Shown: in pieces, positions 26,169 through 34,802 of the stretch | Layout: each line of letters begins with the position of its first letter | Position numbering within the stretch: position 1 is the first letter of the stretch | Assembly (NCBI RefSeq): GCF_030464885.1 | Contig: NZ_JALPRJ010000005.1 | Span: 62,001 to 126,000 of the forward strand | Origin: Caballeronia sp. SEWSISQ10-4 2 | GTDB lineage: Bacteria > Pseudomonadota > Gammaproteobacteria > Burkholderiales > Burkholderiaceae | Reading direction: 5' to 3' | DNA: 64,000 nt | Notes under the pieces: generated by a model | What the model saw: only the letters and a program-made list of their open reading frames with translations | What the model was told of the DNA's origin: nothing | Databases searched by the model: none | Made by a program: the position numbers and the translations under genes

Positions 26169-26975
26169 TTACCGGAGCTTACCCGCCTCGACTACAGCCA
26201 GCGCAGCACGAGCCCGTTCAATCTTCGCCGGGTCAGGGGTCCTGAACATTGGGCCCATTGACTTCGTAATGCCCGTGGCTCGCGACACCCCCACCATCGC
26301 TTCAAGGTACTTGATCGCGACCGTCGTAGAATCAATGACAGGAATGCCCGTGTCCGCTACATGCGTGTAGCCCACGCGACGAAGCAGCGGACCATAGTAG
26401 GCGCAACCGACGAGGATGATGTCGGCTCCGTCGGCAATGCAACCGCGAGCGGCGGCTTCAAAGCGCGGAATGAAGCCGCTATGCGGATCGGTCACCGCCC
26501 CAAGCAGCAAATCGCCATCGGATTCCGGCGCAATCGACCGCACGGGTCGCGAAATAGCCCGCTCATGAAGGCCATACGCGAAAAGGTCTCGCTCGATCGC
26601 GACAGCAGTCTTTTGTGAAACAGTCACGACGGCAAATCGCTGACCCATCGCCAGTGCAGCCAGCATCGACTGTTCGCCGACCGATGCTACCGGGATGCTA
26701 AGAACCTCTCGGGCTTCCCACAGCGCGTCATTCCAGCAGCCAATGAATACCCCATCAAAGCCGTCCTTCTCGGCTTGTATGGCCTGATCCAGCATGAGCA
26801 CCGAGTTCAGATGCTCAGCATAAGAGGACCGCGTGAAGTTTGCGCTGCCCGCTGAAAATCGATATTCGATCTCGGTTCCCGGCAACAAGTCAGGCGACAC
26901 TGTTTGTTCGATCGTTGTCCACAGCGGAGCAAGCTCTGGCGTCTTGGTCGTTGGATGAATCCAGCAAATTCGCAT
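26169..26975 (-). CDS. Aspartate/glutamate (hydantoin) racemase-family protein
   Basis: The 268-residue protein belongs to the Asp/Glu/hydantoin racemase superfamily. It has two Cys-containing motifs in the positions of the acid-base pair: VFIGCWNDALWEAREVLSIPVASVGE (near residue 80) and IILVGCAYYGPLLRR (near 187). It ends with GIPVIDSTTVAIKYLEAMV. Such enzymes invert alpha-carbons of amino acids or hydantoins, or act as maleate-type isomerases or decarboxylases. It is inserted between the intact and deleted monooxygenase copies, which suggests a link to the same nitrogen-compound pathway. Confidence 0.78.
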   Translation of the reverse strand: MRICWIHPTTKTPELAPLWTTIEQTVSPDLLPGTEIEYRFSAGSANFTRSSYAEHLNSVLMLDQAIQAEKDGFDGVFIGCWNDALWEAREVLSIPVASVGEQSMLAALAMGQRFAVVTVSQKTAVAIERDLFAYGLHERAISRPVRSIAPESDGDLLLGAVTDPHSGFIPRFEAAARGCIADGADIILVGCAYYGPLLRRVGYTHVADTGIPVIDSTTVAIKYLEAMVGVSRATGITKSMGPMFRTPDPAKIERARAALAVVEAGKLR

Positions 26976-27078
26976 CTTTTCCCCTTAATTGCAAAGCAAT
27001 GGATAACAGGAAAACCCTATTCCTATCTCGTGCTTATCTCGGCGGGTTGTCAAACCACGAGCTCGTGCTCAACCTCGA

Positions 27079-27410
27079 CGGCGACCGTCGGGTACTCGAA
27101 TGCATCGCGCTGCTGATGGGTCTCGTCGAGGTTTTGGTGCTAGAAACGTCGCACGATATTGATGCGCGACTCCGCCGTCTGCAAGCGCTCGAGGCGCTCG
27201 CCCAGATCATTCGCGCCGCGCGCCAGGCCCGCAGCACCCGCTCCAATTACGCAATAACGCGCCTGATTCGACATCCTTTCTCTCCATCTCTTTCTGACCG
27301 TGAGGCGGTATGCCCCGAACTGATCTGCATCAAGCTGGATTCGAGTATCCGAATGTCAAAAATGCCCGTGAAGGATCCCTGAACCGGTGTTTCCCATAGC
27401 AAGGTCCTAT
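27079..27410 (-). pseudogene. Internally deleted, chimeric second copy of the monooxygenase gene
   Basis: Positions 27079-27221 match the monooxygenase 3' end (24141-24283) with 17 differences in 143 bases, about 88%. Positions 27222-27410 match its 5' end and upstream region (25352-25540) at about 98%. The 1068 bases between these parts in the intact gene are missing. The gene cannot encode an enzyme. The unequal divergence of the two halves means this is not a simple recent duplication followed by one deletion. Confidence 0.85.
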
Positions 27411-27463
27411 AGGAAAACCTGTCGCCCCGAAGATAGTTGAGACAGCGCACTGCTACAGGATAG

Positions 27464-28519
27464 TCACGCGACGCCATAAGGCGCCAGGACGGGCGGCGAT
27501 TCGAGAATGTCGGCAAGGCGTACCGGCCGTCCTTCGTTCACCGAATGCACGCACGCAAGCGCGATCGCCAACGCGGCGCGCGCATCCTCTCCGCCTGGTC
27601 CGCTGACCACACCGGATCTCACCGCGTCCATGAAGGACGCAAGCTGGGCCGTGTACCCGTCCTGAAAGAGGTCCGTGTTGAGCCGGGTAGTGGCATTGCA
27701 CACGCCATCCGCCGCGAACCGGGTCATGTTCGAGCGTCGGACGTCGCCCATCGTGACCATCCCGCCGGAACCGAAAACTTCGCCGCGAACATCGTAGCCG
27801 TAGACAGCATGGAAATTCGCTTCCGCGGTGGCCATCGCTCCATTGTCGAACCTCATGCTGACGAGCGCGGTGTCCCGCAGGCCGCGCTCTTTGAAATCCG
27901 GCCGAACGAGCGCATCCGCGATGGCATAAACCTCCGTGACTTCCGAGCCTGGATTGAGAAATCGCAATGTGTCGAAGTCGTGAATCAGCGTTTCGAAGAA
28001 AATCGCCCACACCGGAACGCGCGCCGGATCGGCAAGACCCGGATCGCGGGTCAGCGAACGCAGCAGTTGCGGGGTCCCCAGTTCACCCGAGACAATGGCG
28101 TCACGCGCTTCGGCCCACGCCTTGTCGTAGCGACGGTTGAAGCCGACCTGCAGCGGGACGCCCGCCGCATGTGCGGCCTCGATCGCCATGTCGGCTTCTT
28201 TGAGTGTCAACGCCATCGGCTTTTCACAGAACACGGCTTTCCCCGCTCGTGCGGCTGACACAACGAGGCTGGCATGAAAGCGGGCTGGCGCGGCGATGAC
28301 TACCGCATCGATATCCGGATTCGCGATGATCTCTTCGGCTTGCGTCACCGCGACGGGACAATCGAGTCGCTCCGCAAGCCGCTGCGCGGCACCCGGGGAA
28401 GGATCGGCGATAGCTGCAAGCTGCGCATTGTGCAGTCGGCGCGCAATGCTCTCGCCGTGAAATGAACCGATGGCGCCGGCGCCGATAAGACCTACACGAA
28501 CGGGTTTTTGTGTATTCAT
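27464..28519 (-). CDS. Gfo/Idh/MocA-family NAD(P) dehydrogenase
   Basis: From MNTQKPVRVGLIGAGAIG (28519, with AGGA six bases upstream) the protein has 351 residues. The Rossmann motif GLIGAGAIGSFH is followed by EKPMAL (the family's EKP active-site Lys), GFNRRYDKAW and DFDTLRFLNPGSEV with a substrate-binding His-Asp segment. It resembles myo-inositol 2-dehydrogenase-type members, which oxidise polyols or sugars. It overlaps no gene and is 52 bases from the isomerase-like gene upstream, forming an operon. The 86-codon upstream extension is rejected because it overlaps that gene. Confidence 0.86.
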   Translation of the reverse strand: MNTQKPVRVGLIGAGAIGSFHGESIARRLHNAQLAAIADPSPGAAQRLAERLDCPVAVTQAEEIIANPDIDAVVIAAPARFHASLVVSAARAGKAVFCEKPMALTLKEADMAIEAAHAAGVPLQVGFNRRYDKAWAEARDAIVSGELGTPQLLRSLTRDPGLADPARVPVWAIFFETLIHDFDTLRFLNPGSEVTEVYAIADALVRPDFKERGLRDTALVSMRFDNGAMATAEANFHAVYGYDVRGEVFGSGGMVTMGDVRRSNMTRFAADGVCNATTRLNTDLFQDGYTAQLASFMDAVRSGVVSGPGGEDARAALAIALACVHSVNEGRPVRLADILESPPVLAPYGVA

Positions 28520-28571
28520 ATGCATTCCTATCTTTAATATGGTTGCGTCAGACGATGGTCTAACTGTCAAT

Positions 28572-29363
28572 TCAGGCGGTGACGTTCTTGTGTACCGAGA
28601 AGGCGTCCCGAAACCGCTGCAGGGCCTGTTCGTCGTTTCCGCTCGCCCAGGCCTCCAGCGCGACCATGCCTCGGTAGCCGGCAACCGCCAGTGCCCGGGC
28701 AATCGCCGGGTAATTAATCTCGCCAGTGCCGGGCTCGCAGCGTCCGGGAACATCGGCCACCTGGATTTCGCCAACAAAGGGAAGCGCGCGGCGAACCAAT
28801 CCGATCAGGTTGCCTTCGCCGATTTGCGCGTGGTAAAGATCAAGATTGAGGCGAAGATGCGGACTATTCACCGCTTCGACCAGCGCGAGCGTATCGGCTG
28901 CGCGCGCAAACGGTACGCCCGGATGGTCCAACTCGGTGTTCAGGTTCTCGAGGCAGAAAGTGACGCCTGCACGCTCCCCGAGCTCGGCTACCTCCGCCAG
29001 CGTACGGCGCGCGGCGAGCCACATCGCGCCCGATACAACCGGTGTCGGCTTCACAGGCATGCCGGTCCCGTCCAGTCCGGTACCGTGCAGATTCAGGCGC
29101 GGGCAGCGCAGTCGCTGCGCCACCTCGATAGATTGCGCGGCGGTGCGCAGGAGCGCCTGTGCACCATCTGCCGTGACCAGGTCGCCTTCGATGTAACCCG
29201 TCATCGACGAAAACGTGGCGCCCGTATCGACCAGCGCGCCAATGTCCTGCCTCGTCCAGTCCCAGATCTCGACCTGGAAGCCCATCTCGGCAATCTTTTT
29301 GACCCGCTCGACAAATGGCAGGTCACGAAAAACCATTTCTGCACATACGGCCAGTTGAAACAT
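28572..29363 (-). CDS. Hydroxypyruvate isomerase-like TIM-barrel protein
   Basis: The 263-residue protein has the xylose-isomerase-like TIM barrel of the Hyi family: VERVKKIAEMGFQVEIWDW, RLNLHGTG, VTFCLENLN (metal-ligand Glu), LRLNLDLYHAQIGEGNL (Asp and His ligands), VADVPGRCEPGTGEINY and a late ALEAW Glu. Members isomerise hydroxypyruvate and tartronate semialdehyde or epimerise ketoses. With the Gfo/Idh dehydrogenase and a sugar-binding protein it makes a plausible sugar or polyol route. Confidence 0.85.
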   Translation of the reverse strand: MFQLAVCAEMVFRDLPFVERVKKIAEMGFQVEIWDWTRQDIGALVDTGATFSSMTGYIEGDLVTADGAQALLRTAAQSIEVAQRLRCPRLNLHGTGLDGTGMPVKPTPVVSGAMWLAARRTLAEVAELGERAGVTFCLENLNTELDHPGVPFARAADTLALVEAVNSPHLRLNLDLYHAQIGEGNLIGLVRRALPFVGEIQVADVPGRCEPGTGEINYPAIARALAVAGYRGMVALEAWASGNDEQALQRFRDAFSVHKNVTA

Positions 29364-29445
29364 GCGTGATCCTCCTGATCATCCACGATTGGATTTCATG
29401 CCGCCGCGCGATCCGGCCTGAGCGCCCTCGCGGCGCAGTACTCGT

Positions 29446-30462
29446 TCAGCGATACTGTCCCGCGTACTTTTCGACCGTCCGGACGTTGTCGCGCGTGACG
29501 AAACCTGGCCCGGTATCCACGCCGGCCGGCCCGAAGTGCGGCGTCAGGCCGTAGGTCTGCAGATGCCCCTTGAACTTCGGATCGACGGCCAGCCTTGCGC
29601 ATGCCTTGCCGACGTCCCGGTTGTTGTCCCGCTTCATGATCGCCAGCAACGCGATCGGAATATAGCCTTGCAGGTACGGCTGCTGATCGATTGCGAACGC
29701 GACCGTCCCAGCCTGGATCGCCTGGTCGACTTCGGGGGTCAAGTCGAACGTAGCGAAATAGATCTTCCCTGTCAGCCCGAGCTTCTGGACCGCGCGCAGT
29801 GCGGGCACAGCAGACGTTGGACCGAGGGCTAGCACGGCCTGCGTCCCCGGCCGTTCGTGCAGCGTTGCGAACACCTTGTTTTCGACTTCGATCGGGTCGT
29901 TTCCGGAATCGAGCGTCGCCTTCTTGAAGTCCGCGCCAATGGCTTCAGCAAATCCCCTGCAACGCTCGAAAGACTCCGGGTTGGTCACGTTGTTGTTGAC
30001 GCACAGAAAGCTCTTGACGCCTGCAGCCTTCGCTCGTTGGCCGGCTTCCTTGCCGGCCTCGTACTCGGGCTGGCCGATGTGCATTAACGCACCGAGCGAT
30101 TCGCTTTGCTTGGCCGTACCGGAGTTGAAGGTGATGACCGGCACGCCTCTGGCCACGATCGCCTTCACCGGACGCGTGACGACGTCAAGATCGGCGATCG
30201 TCGTCGCTACGCCGTCATAGTGGCGCGCACCCGCCTGTTCAAGCAGGCGGCTCATGTCGGCGAGATCGCCGTTGGGAGGATTGCGATAGTCGGCCGACAC
30301 GCCGAAATCCTTCTCGGCGTCCCGAATCCCGCTCTTGACCACATTCCAGAACGGATCCGCATCGGGCGCGTGCGTCACCACAACGAACCGCGCATCCGCT
30401 GCTGCGTGCAGGCTGAATGCTAGTACGGCCACTGCCGCTATCAGGCGTGCCACTCGTCTCAT
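29446..30462 (-). CDS. Periplasmic sugar-binding protein (type 1 periplasmic fold)
   Basis: Starting at MRRVARLIAAVAVLAFSLHAAADA (30462, GGAG upstream), the product has a signal peptide and about 315 mature residues of the ribose-binding-like family: FVVVTHAPDADPFWNVVKSGIRDAEKDFGV, GVPVITFNS, GQRAKAAGVKSFLCVNNN, FATFDLTPEVDQAIQAGTVAFAIDQQPYLQGY. No permease or ATPase gene is next to it, so it either uses a remote transporter or feeds a sensor. It is divergent from the HTH/solute-binding fusion gene. Confidence 0.86.
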   Translation of the reverse strand: MRRVARLIAAVAVLAFSLHAAADARFVVVTHAPDADPFWNVVKSGIRDAEKDFGVSADYRNPPNGDLADMSRLLEQAGARHYDGVATTIADLDVVTRPVKAIVARGVPVITFNSGTAKQSESLGALMHIGQPEYEAGKEAGQRAKAAGVKSFLCVNNNVTNPESFERCRGFAEAIGADFKKATLDSGNDPIEVENKVFATLHERPGTQAVLALGPTSAVPALRAVQKLGLTGKIYFATFDLTPEVDQAIQAGTVAFAIDQQPYLQGYIPIALLAIMKRDNNRDVGKACARLAVDPKFKGHLQTYGLTPHFGPAGVDTGPGFVTRDNVRTVEKYAGQYR

Positions 30463-30594
30463 ACGTCGTCTCCTGTTCGTTTTTAGCCGCGTTCGCCTCA
30501 TGGGGCGCTGCGTGCTTGCATCCTATGACGGAGTCGTCGCAGAACAGGTGTACAAAAATGCCCATTCTGGTTATTTGCAATTAAATCAATACTC

Positions 30595-30646
30595 AGGAGG
30601 TGATATGCTGGTCCACGATCAAGCCATCCCACTGTTATCACGGTAG
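30595..30646 (+). promoter_or_regulatory. 13-codon leader ORF with consensus Shine-Dalgarno
   Basis: AGGAGGTGAT (30595-30604), a ten-base match to the 16S rRNA 3' end complement, directly precedes ATG at 30605. The ORF (MLVHDQAIPLLSR) ends with TAG at 30644-30646, 18 bases before the regulator start. The four-base gap after AGGAGG is short but usable. It may be a leader peptide controlling the downstream gene, or a chance feature of its 5' leader. Confidence 0.45.
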
Positions 30647-30664
30647 TTATGGGAGCTCCTTTCG

Positions 30665-32311
30665 ATGCATGTACGTGATTGCCGCGCCGCAATAGCCGTC
30701 ATTGACAAGTTATCGGAGGTACTGCGCCACGAACTCGGCGACGACGCTCAGACCATGTGGCCGGTGCTTGGCGCGCTGCTGCAGAACCACCTGAGCGACA
30801 AGTACACAACGATCACTGCGCTGGCCGACCTGTCGGGCCTGCCTCGCACGAGTGCGCGACGTGTGGTGTTCGCACTGAAGGCCCGGGGCTGGCTTCAATT
30901 TCGTCCGCTTTCCGGCACAGGGAATCGCGCCACGGTGACCCCGTCCGCGGCCCTGCTCGAGCGCCTCGACAGCATCACCGAGCAGACGATCCGCCTCATC
31001 GTGGGCACCAGCCACACCCATTCGCTCGATCGCTTCGACGCAGCCAGCCTCGCGCCCGCACCGGACATTGCATGGCCGCGCGCGGCGATCCAGGGTTTCA
31101 ACGACGCGATCGAACTGACGCTCGTCGCCTATGAGGATCCGGTCTTCGACATCGTCAAGCACAACCGCACCGACATTGAGCGCTTCCTCGGCGTCCGCCT
31201 GCGGGTGCTGACGTATCCGCAGGATGCTTACCGTCAGGCGCTCGAGCAGACACTCGCAGGCGAGTCCCACGTCGAAGAAACGGCTCCGCTGCTCGTCGCC
31301 ATTCCCTTTCCGTGGCTAGCCGAACTATCGCGTCATGGACACCTGCTCGAACTGCAGGCGCTGCAAGCTGGCGGGCGCTTTTCCGGCGCGGATTTCTACG
31401 ATGCGGTCTGGCGAGCCGGCTGGAGCAATGGCCAGTTGTACGCGATCCCGCTGCAGCCGACGCTCGATTTCCTCTGGTACCGCCAGGATCTGTTCGAGGC
31501 CGAAGGTCTCAGCCCTCCAGTTACCTTCGAGGACGTCGTTCACTGCGCGCGCCGCCTGCAGCGGCCGAGCCAGGAGCGCGCGGGTATCACCTGGAGCGCA
31601 GCACCGGGCTTGCCGCTTGCGGAATCATTCCTGCAGATTCTCGGCGCGCAAGGAGCGCTTTCTGTCGACGAAGATGTCCTGCATATCGATAGCGAAGCCG
31701 GCAGGCGCGTCATCGAATATCTTCGAGAGCTGATCCCCTATTCACCCGTTGAACTACGCAGTTTGCATTGGGCGCGCAACGCGCAAATCTTCGGCTCCGG
31801 CCGAGCGGCCATGTGTTATCACTGGTCTAATCGGTACGGCATGCTCGACAGCCATGCGCTGTTGCAGAAAGGCGGTCGTATCGGGCTGCAATTGCATCCA
31901 ACGTTCGCACCCGGCATGAAGCCGATTTCGCCGCTGGGAGGTGCGCTGCTGGCGATACCGTCGAGAAACACTGAACGCGCCGCGAAGTCGGCATGGAACG
32001 CGGTCGAAACGCTGACGTCGCCTGAATTGATGAAGTATTTCGTCTTGCATGGTGCCGCGGGTAATGCGCGTCATTCGGTTGCGGAGGACCGCTACGTGTT
32101 GCAGCGCAATCGCGTCATTGCCGTGATGGATCGGCTAGCCAAGACCGGCGGCATCCAGGCATTTCCTTGCCCGGCCGCACCGCGATACCACGATCTGACG
32201 CAAATCCTGAGCGATCGTCTGCAAGCCTTGTTGTTTGATGGCGCCGGCGAAATACGCCAAGGGCTCGGCAAGCTGCAAGACGCGCTGGCCAATATCTCTT
32301 ACGAACGTTGA
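30665..32311 (+). CDS. Winged-HTH / solute-binding-protein fusion, probable cytoplasmic sugar-responsive regulator
   Basis: The 548-residue protein has no signal peptide. Residues 25-100 form a MarR-like winged helix (TITALADLSGLPRTSARRVVFALKARGWLQFRPL...NRATVTPSAALLERL). Residues 125-540 resemble an extracellular solute-binding protein of the MalE type (IELTLVAYEDPVFDIVKHNRTDIERFLGVRLRVLTYP, GQLYAIPLQPTLDFLWYRQDLFEAEGLSPPVTFEDV, GRAAMCYHWSNR, PLGGALLAIPSRNTERAAKSAWNAVETL). The binding domain would sense ligand in the cytoplasm and steer the HTH. It is divergent from the sugar-binding-protein operon, the natural target. The start has GGGAG nine bases upstream. The combination is unusual; both domain calls are from motifs, not from a search. 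Confidence 0.78.
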   Translation: MHVRDCRAAIAVIDKLSEVLRHELGDDAQTMWPVLGALLQNHLSDKYTTITALADLSGLPRTSARRVVFALKARGWLQFRPLSGTGNRATVTPSAALLERLDSITEQTIRLIVGTSHTHSLDRFDAASLAPAPDIAWPRAAIQGFNDAIELTLVAYEDPVFDIVKHNRTDIERFLGVRLRVLTYPQDAYRQALEQTLAGESHVEETAPLLVAIPFPWLAELSRHGHLLELQALQAGGRFSGADFYDAVWRAGWSNGQLYAIPLQPTLDFLWYRQDLFEAEGLSPPVTFEDVVHCARRLQRPSQERAGITWSAAPGLPLAESFLQILGAQGALSVDEDVLHIDSEAGRRVIEYLRELIPYSPVELRSLHWARNAQIFGSGRAAMCYHWSNRYGMLDSHALLQKGGRIGLQLHPTFAPGMKPISPLGGALLAIPSRNTERAAKSAWNAVETLTSPELMKYFVLHGAAGNARHSVAEDRYVLQRNRVIAVMDRLAKTGGIQAFPCPAAPRYHDLTQILSDRLQALLFDGAGEIRQGLGKLQDALANISYER

Positions 32312-32366
32312 AATCAAGAAATGAGCATGGTCGTCAGGCGAAGGTCCATTGCCTGAGGGCAGCCGG

Positions 32367-32990
32367 TTACGGTCGTCCCGACGCAAGCTGCTGGTTGCGC
32401 TCAACGAGGAACTGGATCAGTCCTTCCACGCCAGCCTGCTGGATCTTGTCATTGAACTGTTGCCGGTATGCCTGGATCAGCCAGGCGCCGAGCACGTTCA
32501 GGTCATATAGGCGCCAACCGCCTGGCGTTCTGTACAACCGGTAGTCGATCTCCATTGGATGGCCGTTGCTCATCGCGATTGTGCGCACTACGACGTCCGT
32601 GTCGGTCGGTGAGATGCGCGACGGCGGGTACTCAATCTGTTGATCCGGGCGAAGTAGCGCAATGGCGCCTGAATACGTGTGAATCAGCAGCATCTTGAAC
32701 TGTTCGGTGACCTGCTCCTGCTGCGCAGGCGTCGCTGTCTTCCAGTGCCGGCCCATCGCGAGCTGCGTCGTGCGACGAAGATCGGTGTAGGGAAGGATGC
32801 TTTTATTCACGATGCCGACGATACGAGGGATATCGCCCGGTTCGACCGCCCGAATGCGCACCTCGTCCAGCACCTGCTGTGTTGCTGTCTCGATCAGCGC
32901 CTGCGGATCCGATTGGTTCACCTGCGCATACGCCACGCCGCCGCATGTGAGCAGCGTTGACCACACCAGGATCAGGAATAGCGTTTTCAT
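32367..32990 (-). CDS. MlaC/Ttg2D-family periplasmic phospholipid-binding protein
   Basis: From MKTLFLILVWSTLLTCGGVAYAQ the protein has a signal peptide and about 185 mature residues of the MlaC family: DPQALIETATQQVLDEVR, ILPYTDLRRTTQLAMGRHWKTATPAQQEQVTEQFKMLLIHTYSGAI, EIDYRLYRTPGGWRLYDLNVLGAWLIQAYRQQFNDKIQQAGVEGLI. MlaC carries lipid between outer- and inner-membrane Mla complexes. Here it is an orphan at the distal end of the lipid-catabolic cluster, so it may carry a hydrophobic substrate taken up through OmpW. The upstream extension overlapping the SDR gene is rejected. Confidence 0.83.
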   Translation of the reverse strand: MKTLFLILVWSTLLTCGGVAYAQVNQSDPQALIETATQQVLDEVRIRAVEPGDIPRIVGIVNKSILPYTDLRRTTQLAMGRHWKTATPAQQEQVTEQFKMLLIHTYSGAIALLRPDQQIEYPPSRISPTDTDVVVRTIAMSNGHPMEIDYRLYRTPGGWRLYDLNVLGAWLIQAYRQQFNDKIQQAGVEGLIQFLVERNQQLASGRP

Positions 32991-33024
32991 ATGCCGATGC
33001 CTGGCTGAATGCGTTAACGCGATA

Positions 33025-33861
33025 CTAGACTCGATCGCCTTCCTGCGCGCGCAGCATCTGCTCGGCCCCCATGTTGAACAGCGCCGAGCCGGACAGGTTC
33101 TGGCCGCCATCGCAAACCACGACACAGCCGGAAATGTAGGAAGCGAGCGGCGAGGCGAGAAAGACCGCGCTCTGCCCGATGTCGTCCACCGTGCCCATAC
33201 GCCGCAGCGGAATGGCGTTGATGAACTCCTCCTTTCGCTCCGCGCTCCACAGCCGCTTCATGCCTTCGGTCCCCTCGATGGGTCCGGGGACAATGCTGTT
33301 CGTGCGAATACCATAGCGGCCCCATTCCAGCGCCAGGTTTCTCATCAACATGTCGATGCCCGCCTTGGCGGCGCCCACGTGCACCTGGAAGGCGTACGGC
33401 ATGTAGGCCATGCCGGCAGAAATGTAGATGATGGTGCCCTGCGTCTCCTTCAACTGCTCGAAGGCCGCCCGCGAGGCGTTGAAGGCTCCAAGCAGGTCAA
33501 TGTCGATGACGGTCTTGAAGCCGTTGGGGGAGAGCTTCTCCGCCGGAACCAGGAAATTGCCGGCCGCGCCGCAGACCAGCACGTCCATGGGACCCAGTTC
33601 CGCCCGGCTCCTGGCGAAGGCCGCTTCCAGCGCGGCGAAATCACGCACGTCGGCAACGACGGGGCAGACCGTGGCGCCGAGTGCGCGCAGCTCCGTTGCA
33701 GCAATGTCCAGCTTTTCCTGGGTACGGCCGCAGATGCCCACCTTGGCGCCCAAGGCTGCGAAATTCCTCGCTACGCCGAGATTGATGCCGCTGCTGCCAC
33801 CGGTGACGAATACGGTTTTACCTGCGAACAGGTCGTTCGCCAGGTATCGAGTGACTAGCAT
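33025..33861 (-). CDS. SDR of the 2,4-dienoyl-CoA reductase type
   Basis: The 278-residue SDR has TGGSSGINLGVARNFA, the altered CGAAGN motif, ISAGMAY and QVHVGAAKAGIDMLMRNLALEWGRYGIRTNSIVPGPIEGTEGM. The usual Tyr of Tyr-x3-Lys is Val here, as is typical of the peroxisomal-type 2,4-dienoyl-CoA reductase branch, where other residues do catalysis. It would reduce unsaturated acyl-CoA intermediates. This fits the surrounding beta-oxidation genes. Confidence 0.82.
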   Translation of the reverse strand: MLVTRYLANDLFAGKTVFVTGGSSGINLGVARNFAALGAKVGICGRTQEKLDIAATELRALGATVCPVVADVRDFAALEAAFARSRAELGPMDVLVCGAAGNFLVPAEKLSPNGFKTVIDIDLLGAFNASRAAFEQLKETQGTIIYISAGMAYMPYAFQVHVGAAKAGIDMLMRNLALEWGRYGIRTNSIVPGPIEGTEGMKRLWSAERKEEFINAIPLRRMGTVDDIGQSAVFLASPLASYISGCVVVCDGGQNLSGSALFNMGAEQMLRAQEGDRV

Positions 33862-33969
33862 GTTTCCCCCTGGTTGTACGCCCTCGCACCGAAGAGGGCA
33901 TCACTGAACTCAAGACGTTAGATTAACGAAGAATAGGGATCGCTTCAGACGCCCCGCCAATCCCGTACG

Positions 33970-34725
33970 CTAGAACCGGTATCCGATCCCCACGAAGCCG
34001 ATCCACGGATTGGCCGTGATACGCGTCCTGTTGGTCAGCACGGTTTGCCCGTTGGCCGCGACAGCAGTGATCGTCGCATTCGTCTTGAGTGGCAGATAGG
34101 TCACCGATGCGGTGGCGTACCAGTTCTTACTCAAGTTATAGGAGATGCCCGCATTGAATGCAGGATTCCACGACGGGCTAAGCGATGCCTTGACATCCCC
34201 TCCTGGTCCCGCGACCGTGTGCAACGCACCATTGAATGTCGGATTGAGCTGGATCGCCGTATACCACGTGTAATTGACACCCACACCGATGAAGGGGCGC
34301 AGTTTCGTCTGCGCCGCGCCAAAGTAGTACTTGAGGAAGAGAATCGGTGGCCACGCTCTTGTTGTGGCAAGCGGTTGCAGATTGCCCAGTCCGAGCCCGG
34401 GACCGCCGGGGCCGAACGGCGTCACCGTACCCTGCGCGTAAAGCTTGAGCTTCGGCGGCACGCCAGTAGCCAGATCGACCGCGATGTTGTCCGTGATGAA
34501 ATAGGTGAACGCCGTTTCGACCGTCCAGGTATTGTGTATCTGGCCGGTCGTCCCTGCTGAGGTGAAGGTGCCCGCCGCCGAGCTGCTTTGCAATGGCGTT
34601 GCCGACGACGGGCCATAGTCAATCCATGTAGTACCGCCTGTCGCAATGAAACTGCCGGCACTCTGGGCCAGTGCGCCGGCGCACATTACCCCTGTCAACA
34701 AGGGGAGATATCTGGTTATTTTCAT
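33970..34725 (-). CDS. OmpW-family outer-membrane protein
   Basis: From MKITRYLPLLTGVMCAGALAQSAG (34725) the product has a signal peptide and an eight-strand OmpW barrel: TVETAFTYFITDNIAVDLATGVPPKLKL, RAWPPILFLKYYFGAAQTKLRPFIGVGVNYTWY, SPSWNPAFNAGISYNLSKNWYATASVTYLPLKTNATI, ending GFVGIGYRF with the C-terminal Phe needed for BAM assembly. OmpW/AlkL proteins let hydrophobic compounds cross the outer membrane. It lies inside the lipid-catabolic cluster, consistent with substrate uptake. Confidence 0.9.
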   Translation of the reverse strand: MKITRYLPLLTGVMCAGALAQSAGSFIATGGTTWIDYGPSSATPLQSSSAAGTFTSAGTTGQIHNTWTVETAFTYFITDNIAVDLATGVPPKLKLYAQGTVTPFGPGGPGLGLGNLQPLATTRAWPPILFLKYYFGAAQTKLRPFIGVGVNYTWYTAIQLNPTFNGALHTVAGPGGDVKASLSPSWNPAFNAGISYNLSKNWYATASVTYLPLKTNATITAVAANGQTVLTNRTRITANPWIGFVGIGYRF

Positions 34726-34802
34726 TTTTTGTCTCCAATATTTATTTCGCATTACGAATTTATATAAGCTTGTTAGTTCATCGACTCGTTTAAGAACCCG
34801 GA

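Noticed and set aside
25899..26261. 120-codon + strand ORF before the racemase
   Set aside because: No domain, no good start signal, it overlaps the racemase 3' end and an opposite-strand frame of similar quality.
27464..28777. 437-codon version of the Gfo/Idh dehydrogenase
   Set aside because: The extension overlaps the Hyi-like gene and lacks conserved residues; the Rossmann motif starts right after the chosen Met.
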